Positions 34,583-44,107 of a DNA stretch of 64,000 nucleotides are shown here, piece by piece. Where the stretch lies: positions 37,283 to 101,282 of the forward strand of contig PLCM01000026.1 in assembly GCA_003134765.1 (NCBI GenBank), in the 5' to 3' direction. The position numbers were made by a program, and so were the translations under genes. The number at the start of each line of letters is the position of its first letter. Positions within the stretch are counted from its first letter, which is position 1. Source of the stretch: Spartobacteria bacterium (GTDB lineage: Bacteria > Verrucomicrobiota > Verrucomicrobiia > Chthoniobacterales > UBA10450). The notes beneath the pieces are model-generated. The model searched no databases and was not told the origin of the DNA. It saw only the letters and a program-made list of their open reading frames with translations.

Positions 34583-35778
34583 TGACTCGTGAGCTCAGCG
34601 GGAAAAGAATATTAATTCTGGGGGCCGGCGCCTGGCAGGCCCCTTATATTCAGAAAGCAAAAAAGCTCGGGTTAAGAGTCTTCGCCACGGACTGGGAGGA
34701 TAGCGCCCCGGGCGCGCCTGTAGCAGATGTCTTCAGAAGGATTGATCTTCGAGACAAAGAACGATCCCTCGCCTTTGCGTCGGAAAGCCGAGTGGAAGCG
34801 ATATTTACCTCGGCCGACATCGGGGTTCCTACGGCCGCATTTGTAGCGGGCAAGTTGGGGCTCCGCTACCATAGTCAGGAAGTAGCTCTGGCCGCCACGA
34901 ACAAGCGGGTAATGCGAGATAAGGCCAAGGCATCCGGGCTTAGCGGCCCGCGATACTTCCCTTGCCGCAGTCTCGCAGACGCGCTGGCGGGATCTCGGGA
35001 AATTGGGTTCCCATTAATCATGAAGCCCGTGGACAACTGCTCCAGCCGCGGTGTCTCCGTAGTCGAGGATGCACGGCATCTGAAGAATTATTATCGGGAA
35101 TGCGAACGGGCGTCTTTTAGCGGTGAGATTATTATCGAAGAGCTCATGCAGGGAACGGAAGGATCGATTGAAGCCTTGGTAGAAGACGGCAAAGCCGTAC
35201 TGCTTGGTGTCTGCGACAAGCAGAAGTCACCCCTGCCTTACCGTTACGACCTGCAACTCAATTATCCGGGCAGTTATTCTAATCAGCAATTCGTGGCGAT
35301 CAACGAGTTTGCCCAAAGATTGGTGGACGGGTTTGAAATCAAAAACGGGATCATTCACGTGGAAATCATGATCACGGCCAACTCTGTGCGTTTAATTGAA
35401 CTTGCGGTCAGAGGCTGCGGAAGCAACGTTATTACTCACCTCATCCCTGCAATGACGGGGTTTGATGTGATGGAGTATCTGTTCCTCCGAGCATTTGGAA
35501 TGAGGAAAGACATCACCTTTACCGAAGATAGGCCAGGCCTGTTACGGTTTATAATGCTGAAACCGGGTAAGATAAAAGCGATCACAGGTGTCGCCGCGGC
35601 CTGGAAAACCAAGGGGGTTCTTGACTTGAAAATTGAACGGGAAGCCGGGGACATAATCGCGGAGGTGAAAGACGGTCGAAGTAGGCCCGGCTACATGCTC
35701 TTGGTTGCTAATTCCAAGGAACAATTGGAGGCGATCGCAAAATCGGTGGAAGAACGGCTGGCGGTTTCGTATTGTTAA
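34582..35778 (+). CDS. ATP-grasp ligase (carboxylate-amine ligase type)
   Basis: 398 residues. The pre-ATP-grasp Rossmann part RILILGAGAWQAPYIQKAKKLG is typical of the carbamoyl-phosphate-synthase/PurK-like superfamily. The ATP-grasp part has FPLIMKPVDNCSSRGVSVV, GEIIIEELMQGTEGSIEALV, IIHVEIMIT and RLIELAVRGCGSNVITHLIP, the last with the metal-binding E and N. Members form amide or peptide bonds from a carboxylate, ATP and an amine. Coupled to a 2OG oxygenase, it could attach an acid or amino acid to an amino sugar (inference). 193 bp without a gene follow. Confidence 0.87.
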   Translation: MTRELSGKRILILGAGAWQAPYIQKAKKLGLRVFATDWEDSAPGAPVADVFRRIDLRDKERSLAFASESRVEAIFTSADIGVPTAAFVAGKLGLRYHSQEVALAATNKRVMRDKAKASGLSGPRYFPCRSLADALAGSREIGFPLIMKPVDNCSSRGVSVVEDARHLKNYYRECERASFSGEIIIEELMQGTEGSIEALVEDGKAVLLGVCDKQKSPLPYRYDLQLNYPGSYSNQQFVAINEFAQRLVDGFEIKNGIIHVEIMITANSVRLIELAVRGCGSNVITHLIPAMTGFDVMEYLFLRAFGMRKDITFTEDRPGLLRFIMLKPGKIKAITGVAAAWKTKGVLDLKIEREAGDIIAEVKDGRSRPGYMLLVANSKEQLEAIAKSVEERLAVSYC

Positions 35779-35971
35779 CAAAATTTTATTTGGATCGGAG
35801 GCTCGCTTCGAAGAGTTCTCCCGGACGTTGCTTTTGGATAGTTCCCGAACGCCCTCGAAGGTCATCGGAGCAAGGTGAAATTCCATGCCTAAACGCAAGC
35901 GATCTCCCTATCGTCTCTGTTGCCGAAGGCTCGCCGCATCGGCCCCAAAATGGATTCAAGTGTGACAGTGA

Positions 35972-38431
35972 TTACTTATTTTCCGCGTCCAGAACTACGA
36001 GATTATGTATGCCGAAAGCAATGAGCCTCGGATCCCCGTTTCCTGGAGGGCTGGGGGGCTGATCGGTTGTAAAGCGCAGTTTGTTTGGACCCGGCAGTAA
36101 GGTAACTTTAGATAGTTGTACGGATTCGGTGCTGGGGTGGTCGAAGCGGATCGTTCGTTCAGTTTCTCCAATTTGGACAAAGACCGTGCGCGGCGTGAAC
36201 GTTGAGACACCGAATCGAATCTCTCGTGTCACTGGGGAATCGAAGTAGCTGAAAAAAGATACTTCCGAGTCGCCAAGAGACCAATCCCACGTCGACCCAC
36301 TGGCTCCGTCTTCCTCTAGCCCTTGGAACCCTTTTTCATATCTAACTTGTACGCCTTTCTCACTTGGCTCCATGTCAAAATAGGACACGACCAAGCTGGA
36401 GAGATCGATGGGACTTGTTGACCGGACGGTCGTTTTCGGAAAATCATCGAGGACCCCACTCCGATCAATCGGGCACGCGAACAGGCGGTCTTGGTTTTCT
36501 CCCACGAGCTGATTGTTTACCACAATTTTTGTTGGAGTTTCGCCAGGAGAGCATTGACCGATTAGCGTAAATTTCTTGTTCTTACTATAAGTGAATAGCG
36601 CGAAATCGGTGGCATAGAGGAAACGCGCGACTGGTGATACGCCCTCCAATTTAGCGAATACAATGTACTGGTCTGGTTCTTTCGATTCTTGTTTGTAGTC
36701 CAAAAAGTAAAGTTGACTGCCGAAAGTTTTACGGACGAGCTGGCTGATTTCGCGCGGCTCCCGGACTACCTGTACTACTTTCCCGGATTTCTGCGTGAAA
36801 TAGGCGGTCCAATAACCAGGGTCGTGGGCCAGAATCCCCCGAGTCCGCCAAAGGGATGGCGCGTAAATGACGGCGTTCGCAGGTAACGCCTTGAAATCCT
36901 CGGTTTGAATAAAGTGGTCCAAGACGGTCCACTTTAGATACGCGAGACGTTGATCATTGGTGATGTAGTAGTTATAGAAATCAGTAGCAAAGGACCCAGC
37001 TGCAACGACACTGGAAGCAAACACAACGTAAGATAATAATAAGATCCGCGATCGCCCGATCTTCTGATTTAGAAAAATCAAGATCGACGTTAACAGAAAC
37101 ACCATAGCAAAGTACGAGTAGTAACTAGGAGAATGCGCCAAGCTATGCGATTCCAGCACCCAACTCTGATACTTGGTAGTGAATCCGAGAGGCAACACCG
37201 GCGCGGCGATGCATGCGACACCAGCTATCACAGCCAACGAAAATGATTTGGCCGTAAAGATCCTGGGCCGCCCTAGAAGAATGCTCGCGCATAAAATTGA
37301 TACAATTAGCGCTTTGACGACCCATTCAATCCGACATCGGTCGACTAGCTCAGTGAAACCTATCGCGTGGTATCCGAAACCGTCGAACGTAGCCTGGACC
37401 GCCCCGGGATCGCGCAGGTAAAAATAGCCAGGAAGTGTTGATGTGGCGTATTGCCATACAACCGCCCCAATGCGCCCAGCATTGAATGGGGCAATCTGAT
37501 TTCCTTCGTAGTGTGAAGGATGGTAAACGCGGAAGATGCAATACGTGCCGAAGTAAAAAATCAAGGCCAAGAGAATAGGGGAAAAAGCCTTCGTTACACC
37601 GGCAATTCTATCTTTCAGAATCATCTTTCGATTTGACAACCCCTTGTAAATGCAGAAACCAAAAAACACCAAGCAATATGGCGCGAAACTTTCGTAGACT
37701 AACAAAGAGACAAAATAGGCAATTCCGCTAAGAACAGCAAAGCTAAGTTCCTCTCGCCGCTGCCAGTCGATAAAAAACAGGAAACTACAAAACAAGCTGC
37801 TCAGCCCAAAATGAGGGACAAAGGGGTAAGAGGTCAAAAAGCTATGGTACCAGTTATTCTCAAGGAATGTGAGGCCCAGAGCGGCAGCAAGAAGAGCAAA
37901 AGCCGACGAACAAAACATCTTCCTAAGCAAGAGGTAGAACAGCGCAACGTTCAATAGGATCGAACCTAGTTGAAACGTATAGTACCAGGCTGGGTGCCGA
38001 AAATAGTGTGGCAAGAACAAACCCATCATCGTGAGTACCGAGTAAAAGCGACCTTGGGCGGCCGCGAAATTCAGAGCTTGGTGTAACAGGCCACCGCGCT
38101 GCCCTGCCATGAGTGCGATCTCGGTATCGTCTTTCGTCGTAAACCCAATCTGTAGATACGGAAACAAAGCGATGAGGGCCAGAAGGGAGAGCGCCGTAAC
38201 AACTGCAATCTTCAGATAGCGCCTCAATAGAATGGGCTCTTGTGGTGAGCCATGCACCCTGCGCGACTCAATCGATGCGGCGGCGCTCGACGAGAGCGGA
38301 TCTGGATTCTCCGGTGAGATATGAAGCTTGTGCGTCCGTTGCATCGACAGAGCCAACTCTATTTTTGAAAGTGGTACGAGTCGAGATGGTAAAACGGATT
38401 GCTCAGTCCCGCAAGGGGATTTGACATTCAA
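35972..38431 (-). CDS. Large polytopic membrane protein, candidate GT-C glycosyltransferase or polymerase
   Basis: 819 residues. Residues ~70-470 contain about eleven hydrophobic helices (VVTALSLLALIALFPYLQIGF, GSILLNVALFYLLLRKMF, AFALLAAALGLTFLENNWYHSF, and so on). Acidic and His residues in the loops (GFTTKDDTEIALM near ~95, PFVPHFG) are as in GT-C enzymes. A soluble C-terminal part (~500-819) is beta-rich and ends in a jelly-roll-like domain (TPRTVFVQIGETERTIRFDHPST). The first ~60 residues are polar and may follow a later true start (MQRTHKL). No close family is recognised; Wzy-like polymerase or lipid-linked glycosyltransferase are the alternatives. Confidence 0.68.
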   Translation of the reverse strand: MNVKSPCGTEQSVLPSRLVPLSKIELALSMQRTHKLHISPENPDPLSSSAAASIESRRVHGSPQEPILLRRYLKIAVVTALSLLALIALFPYLQIGFTTKDDTEIALMAGQRGGLLHQALNFAAAQGRFYSVLTMMGLFLPHYFRHPAWYYTFQLGSILLNVALFYLLLRKMFCSSAFALLAAALGLTFLENNWYHSFLTSYPFVPHFGLSSLFCSFLFFIDWQRREELSFAVLSGIAYFVSLLVYESFAPYCLVFFGFCIYKGLSNRKMILKDRIAGVTKAFSPILLALIFYFGTYCIFRVYHPSHYEGNQIAPFNAGRIGAVVWQYATSTLPGYFYLRDPGAVQATFDGFGYHAIGFTELVDRCRIEWVVKALIVSILCASILLGRPRIFTAKSFSLAVIAGVACIAAPVLPLGFTTKYQSWVLESHSLAHSPSYYSYFAMVFLLTSILIFLNQKIGRSRILLLSYVVFASSVVAAGSFATDFYNYYITNDQRLAYLKWTVLDHFIQTEDFKALPANAVIYAPSLWRTRGILAHDPGYWTAYFTQKSGKVVQVVREPREISQLVRKTFGSQLYFLDYKQESKEPDQYIVFAKLEGVSPVARFLYATDFALFTYSKNKKFTLIGQCSPGETPTKIVVNNQLVGENQDRLFACPIDRSGVLDDFPKTTVRSTSPIDLSSLVVSYFDMEPSEKGVQVRYEKGFQGLEEDGASGSTWDWSLGDSEVSFFSYFDSPVTREIRFGVSTFTPRTVFVQIGETERTIRFDHPSTESVQLSKVTLLPGPNKLRFTTDQPPSPPGNGDPRLIAFGIHNLVVLDAENK

Positions 38432-38551
38432 ACAGAATAATTAGTGCAATGACCGCGATGTCGTTTAGACGCCCCTGTCCGGTGAACGGACGCATAAATT
38501 CTGTTTAGATCGCGAAGCGATGCAGCTGTCAGGGAAAAAAAGGCACCGAAC

Positions 38552-39150
38552 TAGGCCAGTACGTCGAGATACTTTCGTTCGACTCGACCCCAAGAATAAC
38601 GTTTTCGCACGTAGTTTTTTTCCTTGTCGTCCTAAAATCGCCTTTGTGCTTTCATCAATCATTTCAAGGGCCGCAGACCATTCTGCGAAGTTGTCGTACC
38701 AGATACCCCCATCTGCTTCCTGGCAATGAGCTTTCAGGACGTCGCAACGACCGCTGACAATGGCGGGGCGTGAGAAGCTGCAAGCTCCAGCGAGACCATG
38801 GAAAGACTCTCGTATTCAGGGGGATCACAAGCCAACCACAAATACCCAGCGCTTCAAATTTTTCTCTTTCGCTGACGAAGCCGAGGTGAATGATGTCATC
38901 ATGAAACGGGATCGACGTTGGCGGATGGTAGGTGCCACAATTTCCTCAGGGCCTGCCTGGTAAAAGTTATCCCAACTCATGTAATCCAAGGCGCACGTGG
39001 TAAGAACCTCGGTCTTCCAATACTTGGCCATTCGCTGATCGCTTTGGAGGCGATGAAACTCAGCTCCGCCCTTCACTTCTCGACCGGAGCGGCCTTGGGT
39101 CTTGCGATCACATCTGAGCTTTAACAGCAGCGACAGCTTTAGGTCTCTTC
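38552..39150 (-). pseudogene. Decayed tandem copy of the neighbouring GT4 glycosyltransferase
   Basis: Reading leftwards, translated pieces match the intact gene at 39166-40350 in order: GREVKGGAEFHRLQ and KYWKTEVLTTCALDYMSW (N-terminus), DDVIHLGFVSEREKFEALG, RPAIVSGRCDVLKAHCQEAD, GGIWYDNFAEW and YSWGRVERKYLDVLA with a TAG at 38552-38554. At least three frameshifts separate them, and about 200 residues of the middle are deleted (join near 38900). The order and the closeness to the intact copy point to a tandem duplication followed by decay. Confidence 0.85.
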
Positions 39151-39165
39151 GCGCGATCGTCTGAA

Positions 39166-40350
39166 CTAACCGTTTAGCGCAGCCAGATAACGAGCCTCGG
39201 CATCTGCCCATGAATAATTGGCCGCTACGTAGCGTTTTCCCTGTTGCCCCAGAATATTCTTCTCCGTTTCGCTTGTGGTAGAAAGGATAGTGCACCACTC
39301 GTCGAAATCCTGGTACCAGAGCCCTCCGTTAGACTGCCGACAATGGCGTACGAGCACGTCACATTTCCCATTAACCAATGTCGGCCGACCCACCAGCCAA
39401 GTTTCCAGCAGGACGAGCGAGAGGCTCTCGTGTAACGAAGGCATAATAAGCCAGTCGCAGCTCTCCATCGCCGAACATTTGTCAGCCTCACTAACCACTC
39501 CGAGGTAAATGATGTCATCAAAGAAAGGCAGAGACATTACCTCCTGTCCGATCAGAACCAGTTTATGCGGAGCGCGCGACTCTTCTTTCCACCTTCTGAA
39601 ATTATCTAACATAATCGCGCAGCCCTTGGACTCGTCGATTCGTCCTACATACAGGAGGAATGGGCGGGTGAGGTTGTAGGTTGTTTGCAGGGGCTTCGCT
39701 GCGCCGTCGGAAACACCATCGACTCCTGCCCCAGTCAGACGCCCGGGCGGAAGGTTGTCTCGGAACCGCCGCTCTAAAAAATCCTTCTCGGTCTCGGTCT
39801 CGAAGAACAAGCCAACCGGCAGTCGGAAAAAGGTGTCCCACATACTAAAGTAGATGGTCCATTCATCATGGGCCAGCGGGGCGAGCCATGCTTTGTCGCG
39901 GACCAGTGGGAGGCCGAAGTAGGTCGTGGCATATAAATAACCAAAGAAAATGACAGCATCATAAGTCTTGCCAGCCGTTCGAAGGTGCTCGAGTAAGCCG
40001 GTCGACAGTGGCCCTTGCGCGCGCATCCACGCTTCCTGCTCGGCAAGGCCGGTGTCGTTTTGCCTTGAATGCAGGTCGGCCGAGAGACGATTGAACGCGT
40101 CGACATCCCGCAGTTGGTCCACGAGAAAACGCCGAACAATAGTAGCGCCGACTTGTTCTTTCCCCTCCGGATAGAAGTTTGCCCATTCCATGTAGTCACG
40201 GGCGCAAGTCGTCAAGACTTCAGTATCCCAGTATTTGTTCATGCGCTGGGCCACCTGAAGGCAGAGCAGTTCGGCTCCGCCACTCACCTCGCGTCCGCAA
40301 CGCTGCACAACGAAGGCGACTTTTAGCCGACGAGTCGACACAATTCGCAA
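39166..40350 (-). CDS. GT4-type glycosyltransferase
   Basis: 394 residues, GT-B fold. The N-terminal half opens with KVAFVVQRCGREVSGGAELLC, and ARDYMEWANFYPEG is shared with the paralogues at 40468 and 41645. The C-terminal half has FLLYVGRIDESKGCAIML, YLGVVSEADK, MPSLHESLSLVLLETWLVGRP with the E-x7-E signature, and GGLWYQDFDEW. It is probably a retaining transferase using a nucleotide sugar. It is divergent from the paralogue at 40468 across 117 bp. A decayed copy lies just downstream. Confidence 0.87.
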   Translation of the reverse strand: MRIVSTRRLKVAFVVQRCGREVSGGAELLCLQVAQRMNKYWDTEVLTTCARDYMEWANFYPEGKEQVGATIVRRFLVDQLRDVDAFNRLSADLHSRQNDTGLAEQEAWMRAQGPLSTGLLEHLRTAGKTYDAVIFFGYLYATTYFGLPLVRDKAWLAPLAHDEWTIYFSMWDTFFRLPVGLFFETETEKDFLERRFRDNLPPGRLTGAGVDGVSDGAAKPLQTTYNLTRPFLLYVGRIDESKGCAIMLDNFRRWKEESRAPHKLVLIGQEVMSLPFFDDIIYLGVVSEADKCSAMESCDWLIMPSLHESLSLVLLETWLVGRPTLVNGKCDVLVRHCRQSNGGLWYQDFDEWCTILSTTSETEKNILGQQGKRYVAANYSWADAEARYLAALNG

Positions 40351-40467
40351 CCTTTGAATTTGTTAGTGACCATGCGACGAAAGCGGTAATTTAGGACGGT
40401 TTGTGGCGGAAGGGAAGATGTTCTGCTACGATATTTTCTTCAGGAGTACAGTCTTCTGGACAAAAGT

Positions 40468-41721
40468 ATGTCTAACGAATACGCTATTGCGGCCGACTCG
40501 AGCAGCGCCGTGACAAGGAACTCAGGCCACGGCCGGCCGCGGGTTGCGTTTGTCGTACAGCGTTACGGCGAAGAGGTAAATGGAGGCGCCGAAACGCAAT
40601 GCCGTGTTGTGGCGGAGCGCATGTCGGCTGATTGGGACATCGAGGTTCTGACGAGCCGAGCGTGCGATTACATTTCGCGGTTCGAGAACCAGTATCCCGA
40701 AGGATGTGCACAAGTGAACGGCATTGCTGTTCGTCGCTTTAACATTGACCGCTTGCGGAGTGATGACTTTACCTTTCGCGCATTGAATCGAAAGGTTTTG
40801 GAGCGAGCCTCCAGCAGAGACGAAGAGAAGCAATGGTTGCTGGAAATAGGGCCGGATTGCAACGGATTGTATGAATATCTTCTCCGAGCAGACTTGGATC
40901 TGGTCGTTTTTTTTACCTATCTGTATGCCACTACCACGCAAGCGCTTCCGCTTGTTCGGCACAAAGCGCTTCTTGTCCCCGAGGCGCATGACGAACCACC
41001 TATTTATGCACGGCCGTTCGACACATTCTTCGAGCTGCCACGGGCGCTATTGTGTAACACGCCCGAGGAGGAATCGTTTTTACTACGACGGAGCGCGGGG
41101 GCGATCTCGGCTTCCGTGGTAGCAGGAGTTGGAGTCGACCCACCCATGACGATAGTCGATACCGAACTTTTTCGGGTCCGATATAATATTGGCCGCAATT
41201 ACATTCTTTGTGTAGGTCGTATCCAGAAGGAGAAGGGTTCAAATGCGCTGTTCGAATACTATTTGGCGCTTCCGTCGGTCCTGCGTGAACGTTGCCCGCT
41301 TGTATTGGTGGGAAAGGCCGCGATGAAGATCCCGGCCTCGCGTTACATTCGTCACGTTGGTTTCGTGAGCGACGCAGAAAAGCAAAGCGCCCTGGCTGGG
41401 GCAACACTGGTAGTAGCTCCCTCCCCTTTCGAAAGTCTGTCCCTCGTGCTTCTCGAAGCCTGGGCGCTCGGAGTCCCGGTCCTTGTCAATGGCCAGTGCG
41501 AAGTGCTAATGCAGCAGGTGCGCCGCGCGAACGGCGGTTTGTGGTATGGCGATGCCGAGGAATTCCGCGAAGCGGTTACCTTACTCACTGATCCCGGCCA
41601 GTTCGGCCTGCGACGTGCGCTTGGCGAGAATGGCAGAGCATATGTCACGGAACGCGGTGATTGGAGCGTCGTCCTGACGCGGTACCGCGAGGCGCTTCGC
41701 GCGGTTCAACAGGGCCGATGA
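40468..41721 (+). CDS. GT4-type glycosyltransferase (paralogue)
   Basis: 417 residues, a paralogue of the divergent gene at 39166: RVAFVVQRYGEEVNGGAETQ, RACDYISRFENQYPEG, YILCVGRIQKEKGSNALFEY, HVGFVSDAEKQSALAG, VAPSPFESLSLVLLEAWALG (E-x7-E) and NGGLWYGDAEEF. The first ~25 residues are a polar extension. The last 77 nt overlap the 3' end of the convergent double glycosyltransferase, which is unusual for real gene pairs and constrains both C-termini. Confidence 0.87.
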   Translation: MSNEYAIAADSSSAVTRNSGHGRPRVAFVVQRYGEEVNGGAETQCRVVAERMSADWDIEVLTSRACDYISRFENQYPEGCAQVNGIAVRRFNIDRLRSDDFTFRALNRKVLERASSRDEEKQWLLEIGPDCNGLYEYLLRADLDLVVFFTYLYATTTQALPLVRHKALLVPEAHDEPPIYARPFDTFFELPRALLCNTPEEESFLLRRSAGAISASVVAGVGVDPPMTIVDTELFRVRYNIGRNYILCVGRIQKEKGSNALFEYYLALPSVLRERCPLVLVGKAAMKIPASRYIRHVGFVSDAEKQSALAGATLVVAPSPFESLSLVLLEAWALGVPVLVNGQCEVLMQQVRRANGGLWYGDAEEFREAVTLLTDPGQFGLRRALGENGRAYVTERGDWSVVLTRYREALRAVQQGR

Positions 41722-44107
41722 AACGGGAATCAGCCACGTTCCCGGACGGCGCGACTGCTTGCACGGGTTGCCCGTGGCCCGAAGGACTTTCGCTGTTCAG
41801 CAAACGCTCAACAAGACGCATCAACAGCGGAGTTATGCGGTTGGGCAAATAGCAATTGCGTTGGCGACGTTGGGCAGTGATTAATTGCTCACGCAGGGTT
41901 GGGTTCGTCACCAGGAGGTGTCCAGCCGCGGCCAGCGCATCTGGATCAGATTTGTCATTGAATGTGAGCGCAGCCGCGCCCAGCGTGTCGGGGACTGCCG
42001 TGCTATGGTATGCGAGCACCGGAATGTCAAACCACATGGCTTCAATAACTGGCACAAGGAAACCTTCGTGTTCAGACATCGACCAGAACAAATGAGCGGT
42101 GCGGTAGTAGGCTGCGAGTTGCGCATCTGAAATGCTGTCGGCCACGTGAACAGAGCTCTCTAAGCCAAGCCTTTTTATCTCGTGGAACAAGTGGTCCGCG
42201 TACGGATCGTGATGTTCTACCGCGCCCACGAGCGAGAGACGAGCACTCGGGTCCAAGGTGCGGTAACGAGCAAATATTTGGACGAGCTCTTCCTGCTTCT
42301 TATTTGGGGCGATCCGGCCAACAAAAAGAATATTAGTCCTGCCGTCGGATAAGGAGCGCATCACCTCTGGGTCGGGCCGAAACGACCACTTTTGAGGGTT
42401 GACGCAGATCGGCAGGACTCCAGGAGCGGTAAAACCGCAGGCAGCTAACTCTTTGGCATTGTACGCCGAGTCACCGTAGGAAAACCTGAAGGCAGCGGCC
42501 AGATCAGGAAGGTCGCGACGACCTCCTCGTAGAAGCTCAGCAAACTTTGGGCGATATGGTTCCACGAACTCGGCAGGCGTAATATTGTGATAAATAAGGC
42601 ATTTTGGCCTTGGGCACTTGGCGACGTGCGGCGTGATTTCAGAGCCGATGCTATGGTGGTAAATAATTGCATCCGACGTTTGCAGGGCTGCAGGTGAAAA
42701 TTCGTAGCATTCATCGGGTGGCAGGCGCGGATGAATCGAACGCACGTAAATCTCCGATTTGAATCCAGCTTCGCGCAGCTGGTCCCGAATGAAGATTGCT
42801 TCGTTAGATATTGCATCGCCTGGAGAAAGGTTTGGGAGGAATTGGTTAATGCATGCACGATGAATCTCGCCGGAGAACGTAAACGCCGGGGGCTGTCGGA
42901 TCATTTGCTGGAGGGCGCCTTCGTAGCGATCGATCACCGCGTCCCAATCGCTGCGGACGTCAGCATGCCGTCGGCCGTTCTTACCCAGTAGGTCAAGGTC
43001 CTCCGGTCGTGCTCGATCCACCTCCACGAACCACGCGGCCCATTCATCTTCGGAGGAGGCCAACCACCCACCAGCGCATCGCGTCACTTCGAGGGCAGTT
43101 GCCAGGCACGCGCGGTTTGCGGCAACCGGTTTTCCATACCGCCATGCTTCCATTATCGTCCGAGAGAAGCTCTCATTCTTGCTCGGTTGCGCGAGTGCCA
43201 GGCAGTCCCGAAGAAGCCGTGCTTTCTCGGCATCTGACACGAGGCCGCGATCACTAACCCATTCGGCAGCTCCATCGAGTTCTACATTGCCGTAGCCAGC
43301 GAAGACCAATCGCAATTGCGAGTTCGGCCTAACGCGTCGAAATCGCGCAAATGCGCGTACCAGCATGTCTGTATTCTTACCCGGTTCCTTACGTCCCAGG
43401 TAGAGGATAAACCGCCCGCCATACGAACCGCCGCCGACCGTCGGGGCATGGGCCCGGGCCGGCACTTCAACCCCCGCGCCAACGATCACCGATTTCGCAG
43501 CGACGGCAGGACCGTACAAGCGAGCCGCCAGTTCGGCTTCGCCTTCGCTGATGAAAAGCAACTTCCGGGCATTGAAGAACGCATCCGCAACCTGTGGGAG
43601 ATAAGCATAAGATTCGTCGTGAAGGCAGGGCTGTAAACACGCCCGATCAGCCACGACTGCGAGTCCGTGAATTACCGGACCGTAAAGATAAGGCAGAAGA
43701 ATAAACGCCTCGAAGTCGGTCCTATGATGTTCGAGAAAGCGCGTAAGCGCCTTGGACCGGATGAGCTCGTCGACAAAGACTTGCGCATCCTCATCGCTGA
43801 CGGGCGATATCCCAGGAATGAGTGATTCGTGAGGGAAAGCCAGTAGTCGGCCACAAACTTGATTAAAGCGGTCGCGCTCCCGTTTATCGACTGGGAAGCG
43901 ACGGACGGTGAAACCTTCCGGTTCTTTTGTTGGGCCCTCCGGTAGGTGGTTAGTGGACCAATCATCCTGATGCGCGCGACAACAGGTAGTGAGAACTTCA
44001 ACGACATGTCGGCGCGCGGCCAGCCGTGAAGCGATTTGCCACGCGTGTTGTTCGGCTCCCCCTTTTAGGTCGCGCCCAAACCAGGGGATTACAATCCCCA
44101 GCTTCAT
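41645..44107 (-). CDS. Double GT4 glycosyltransferase (two GT-B domains in one chain)
   Basis: 820 residues with two complete GT-B units. Domain 1 (~1-400): KLGIVIPWFGRDLKGGAEQH, GRFILYLGRKEPGKNTDML (~232-250) and PSKNESFSRTIMEAWRYGKPVAA. Domain 2 (~415-785): CINQFLPNLSPGDAISNEA, TNILFVGRIAPNKKQEELV (~593-611) and WSMSEHEGFLVPVIEAMWFD. Each has its own E-x7-E donor site, so one protein can add two linkages, as WbdA/WbdB-type polymannose enzymes do. The start overlaps the stop of the coiled-coil methyltransferase by 4 nt, and the 3' end overlaps a convergent gene by 77 nt. The C-terminal ~35 residues are low complexity. Confidence 0.88.
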   Translation of the reverse strand: MKLGIVIPWFGRDLKGGAEQHAWQIASRLAARRHVVEVLTTCCRAHQDDWSTNHLPEGPTKEPEGFTVRRFPVDKRERDRFNQVCGRLLAFPHESLIPGISPVSDEDAQVFVDELIRSKALTRFLEHHRTDFEAFILLPYLYGPVIHGLAVVADRACLQPCLHDESYAYLPQVADAFFNARKLLFISEGEAELAARLYGPAVAAKSVIVGAGVEVPARAHAPTVGGGSYGGRFILYLGRKEPGKNTDMLVRAFARFRRVRPNSQLRLVFAGYGNVELDGAAEWVSDRGLVSDAEKARLLRDCLALAQPSKNESFSRTIMEAWRYGKPVAANRACLATALEVTRCAGGWLASSEDEWAAWFVEVDRARPEDLDLLGKNGRRHADVRSDWDAVIDRYEGALQQMIRQPPAFTFSGEIHRACINQFLPNLSPGDAISNEAIFIRDQLREAGFKSEIYVRSIHPRLPPDECYEFSPAALQTSDAIIYHHSIGSEITPHVAKCPRPKCLIYHNITPAEFVEPYRPKFAELLRGGRRDLPDLAAAFRFSYGDSAYNAKELAACGFTAPGVLPICVNPQKWSFRPDPEVMRSLSDGRTNILFVGRIAPNKKQEELVQIFARYRTLDPSARLSLVGAVEHHDPYADHLFHEIKRLGLESSVHVADSISDAQLAAYYRTAHLFWSMSEHEGFLVPVIEAMWFDIPVLAYHSTAVPDTLGAAALTFNDKSDPDALAAAGHLLVTNPTLREQLITAQRRQRNCYLPNRITPLLMRLVERLLNSESPSGHGQPVQAVAPSGNVADSRFIGPVEPREAPRGTASGRRSNHRVP

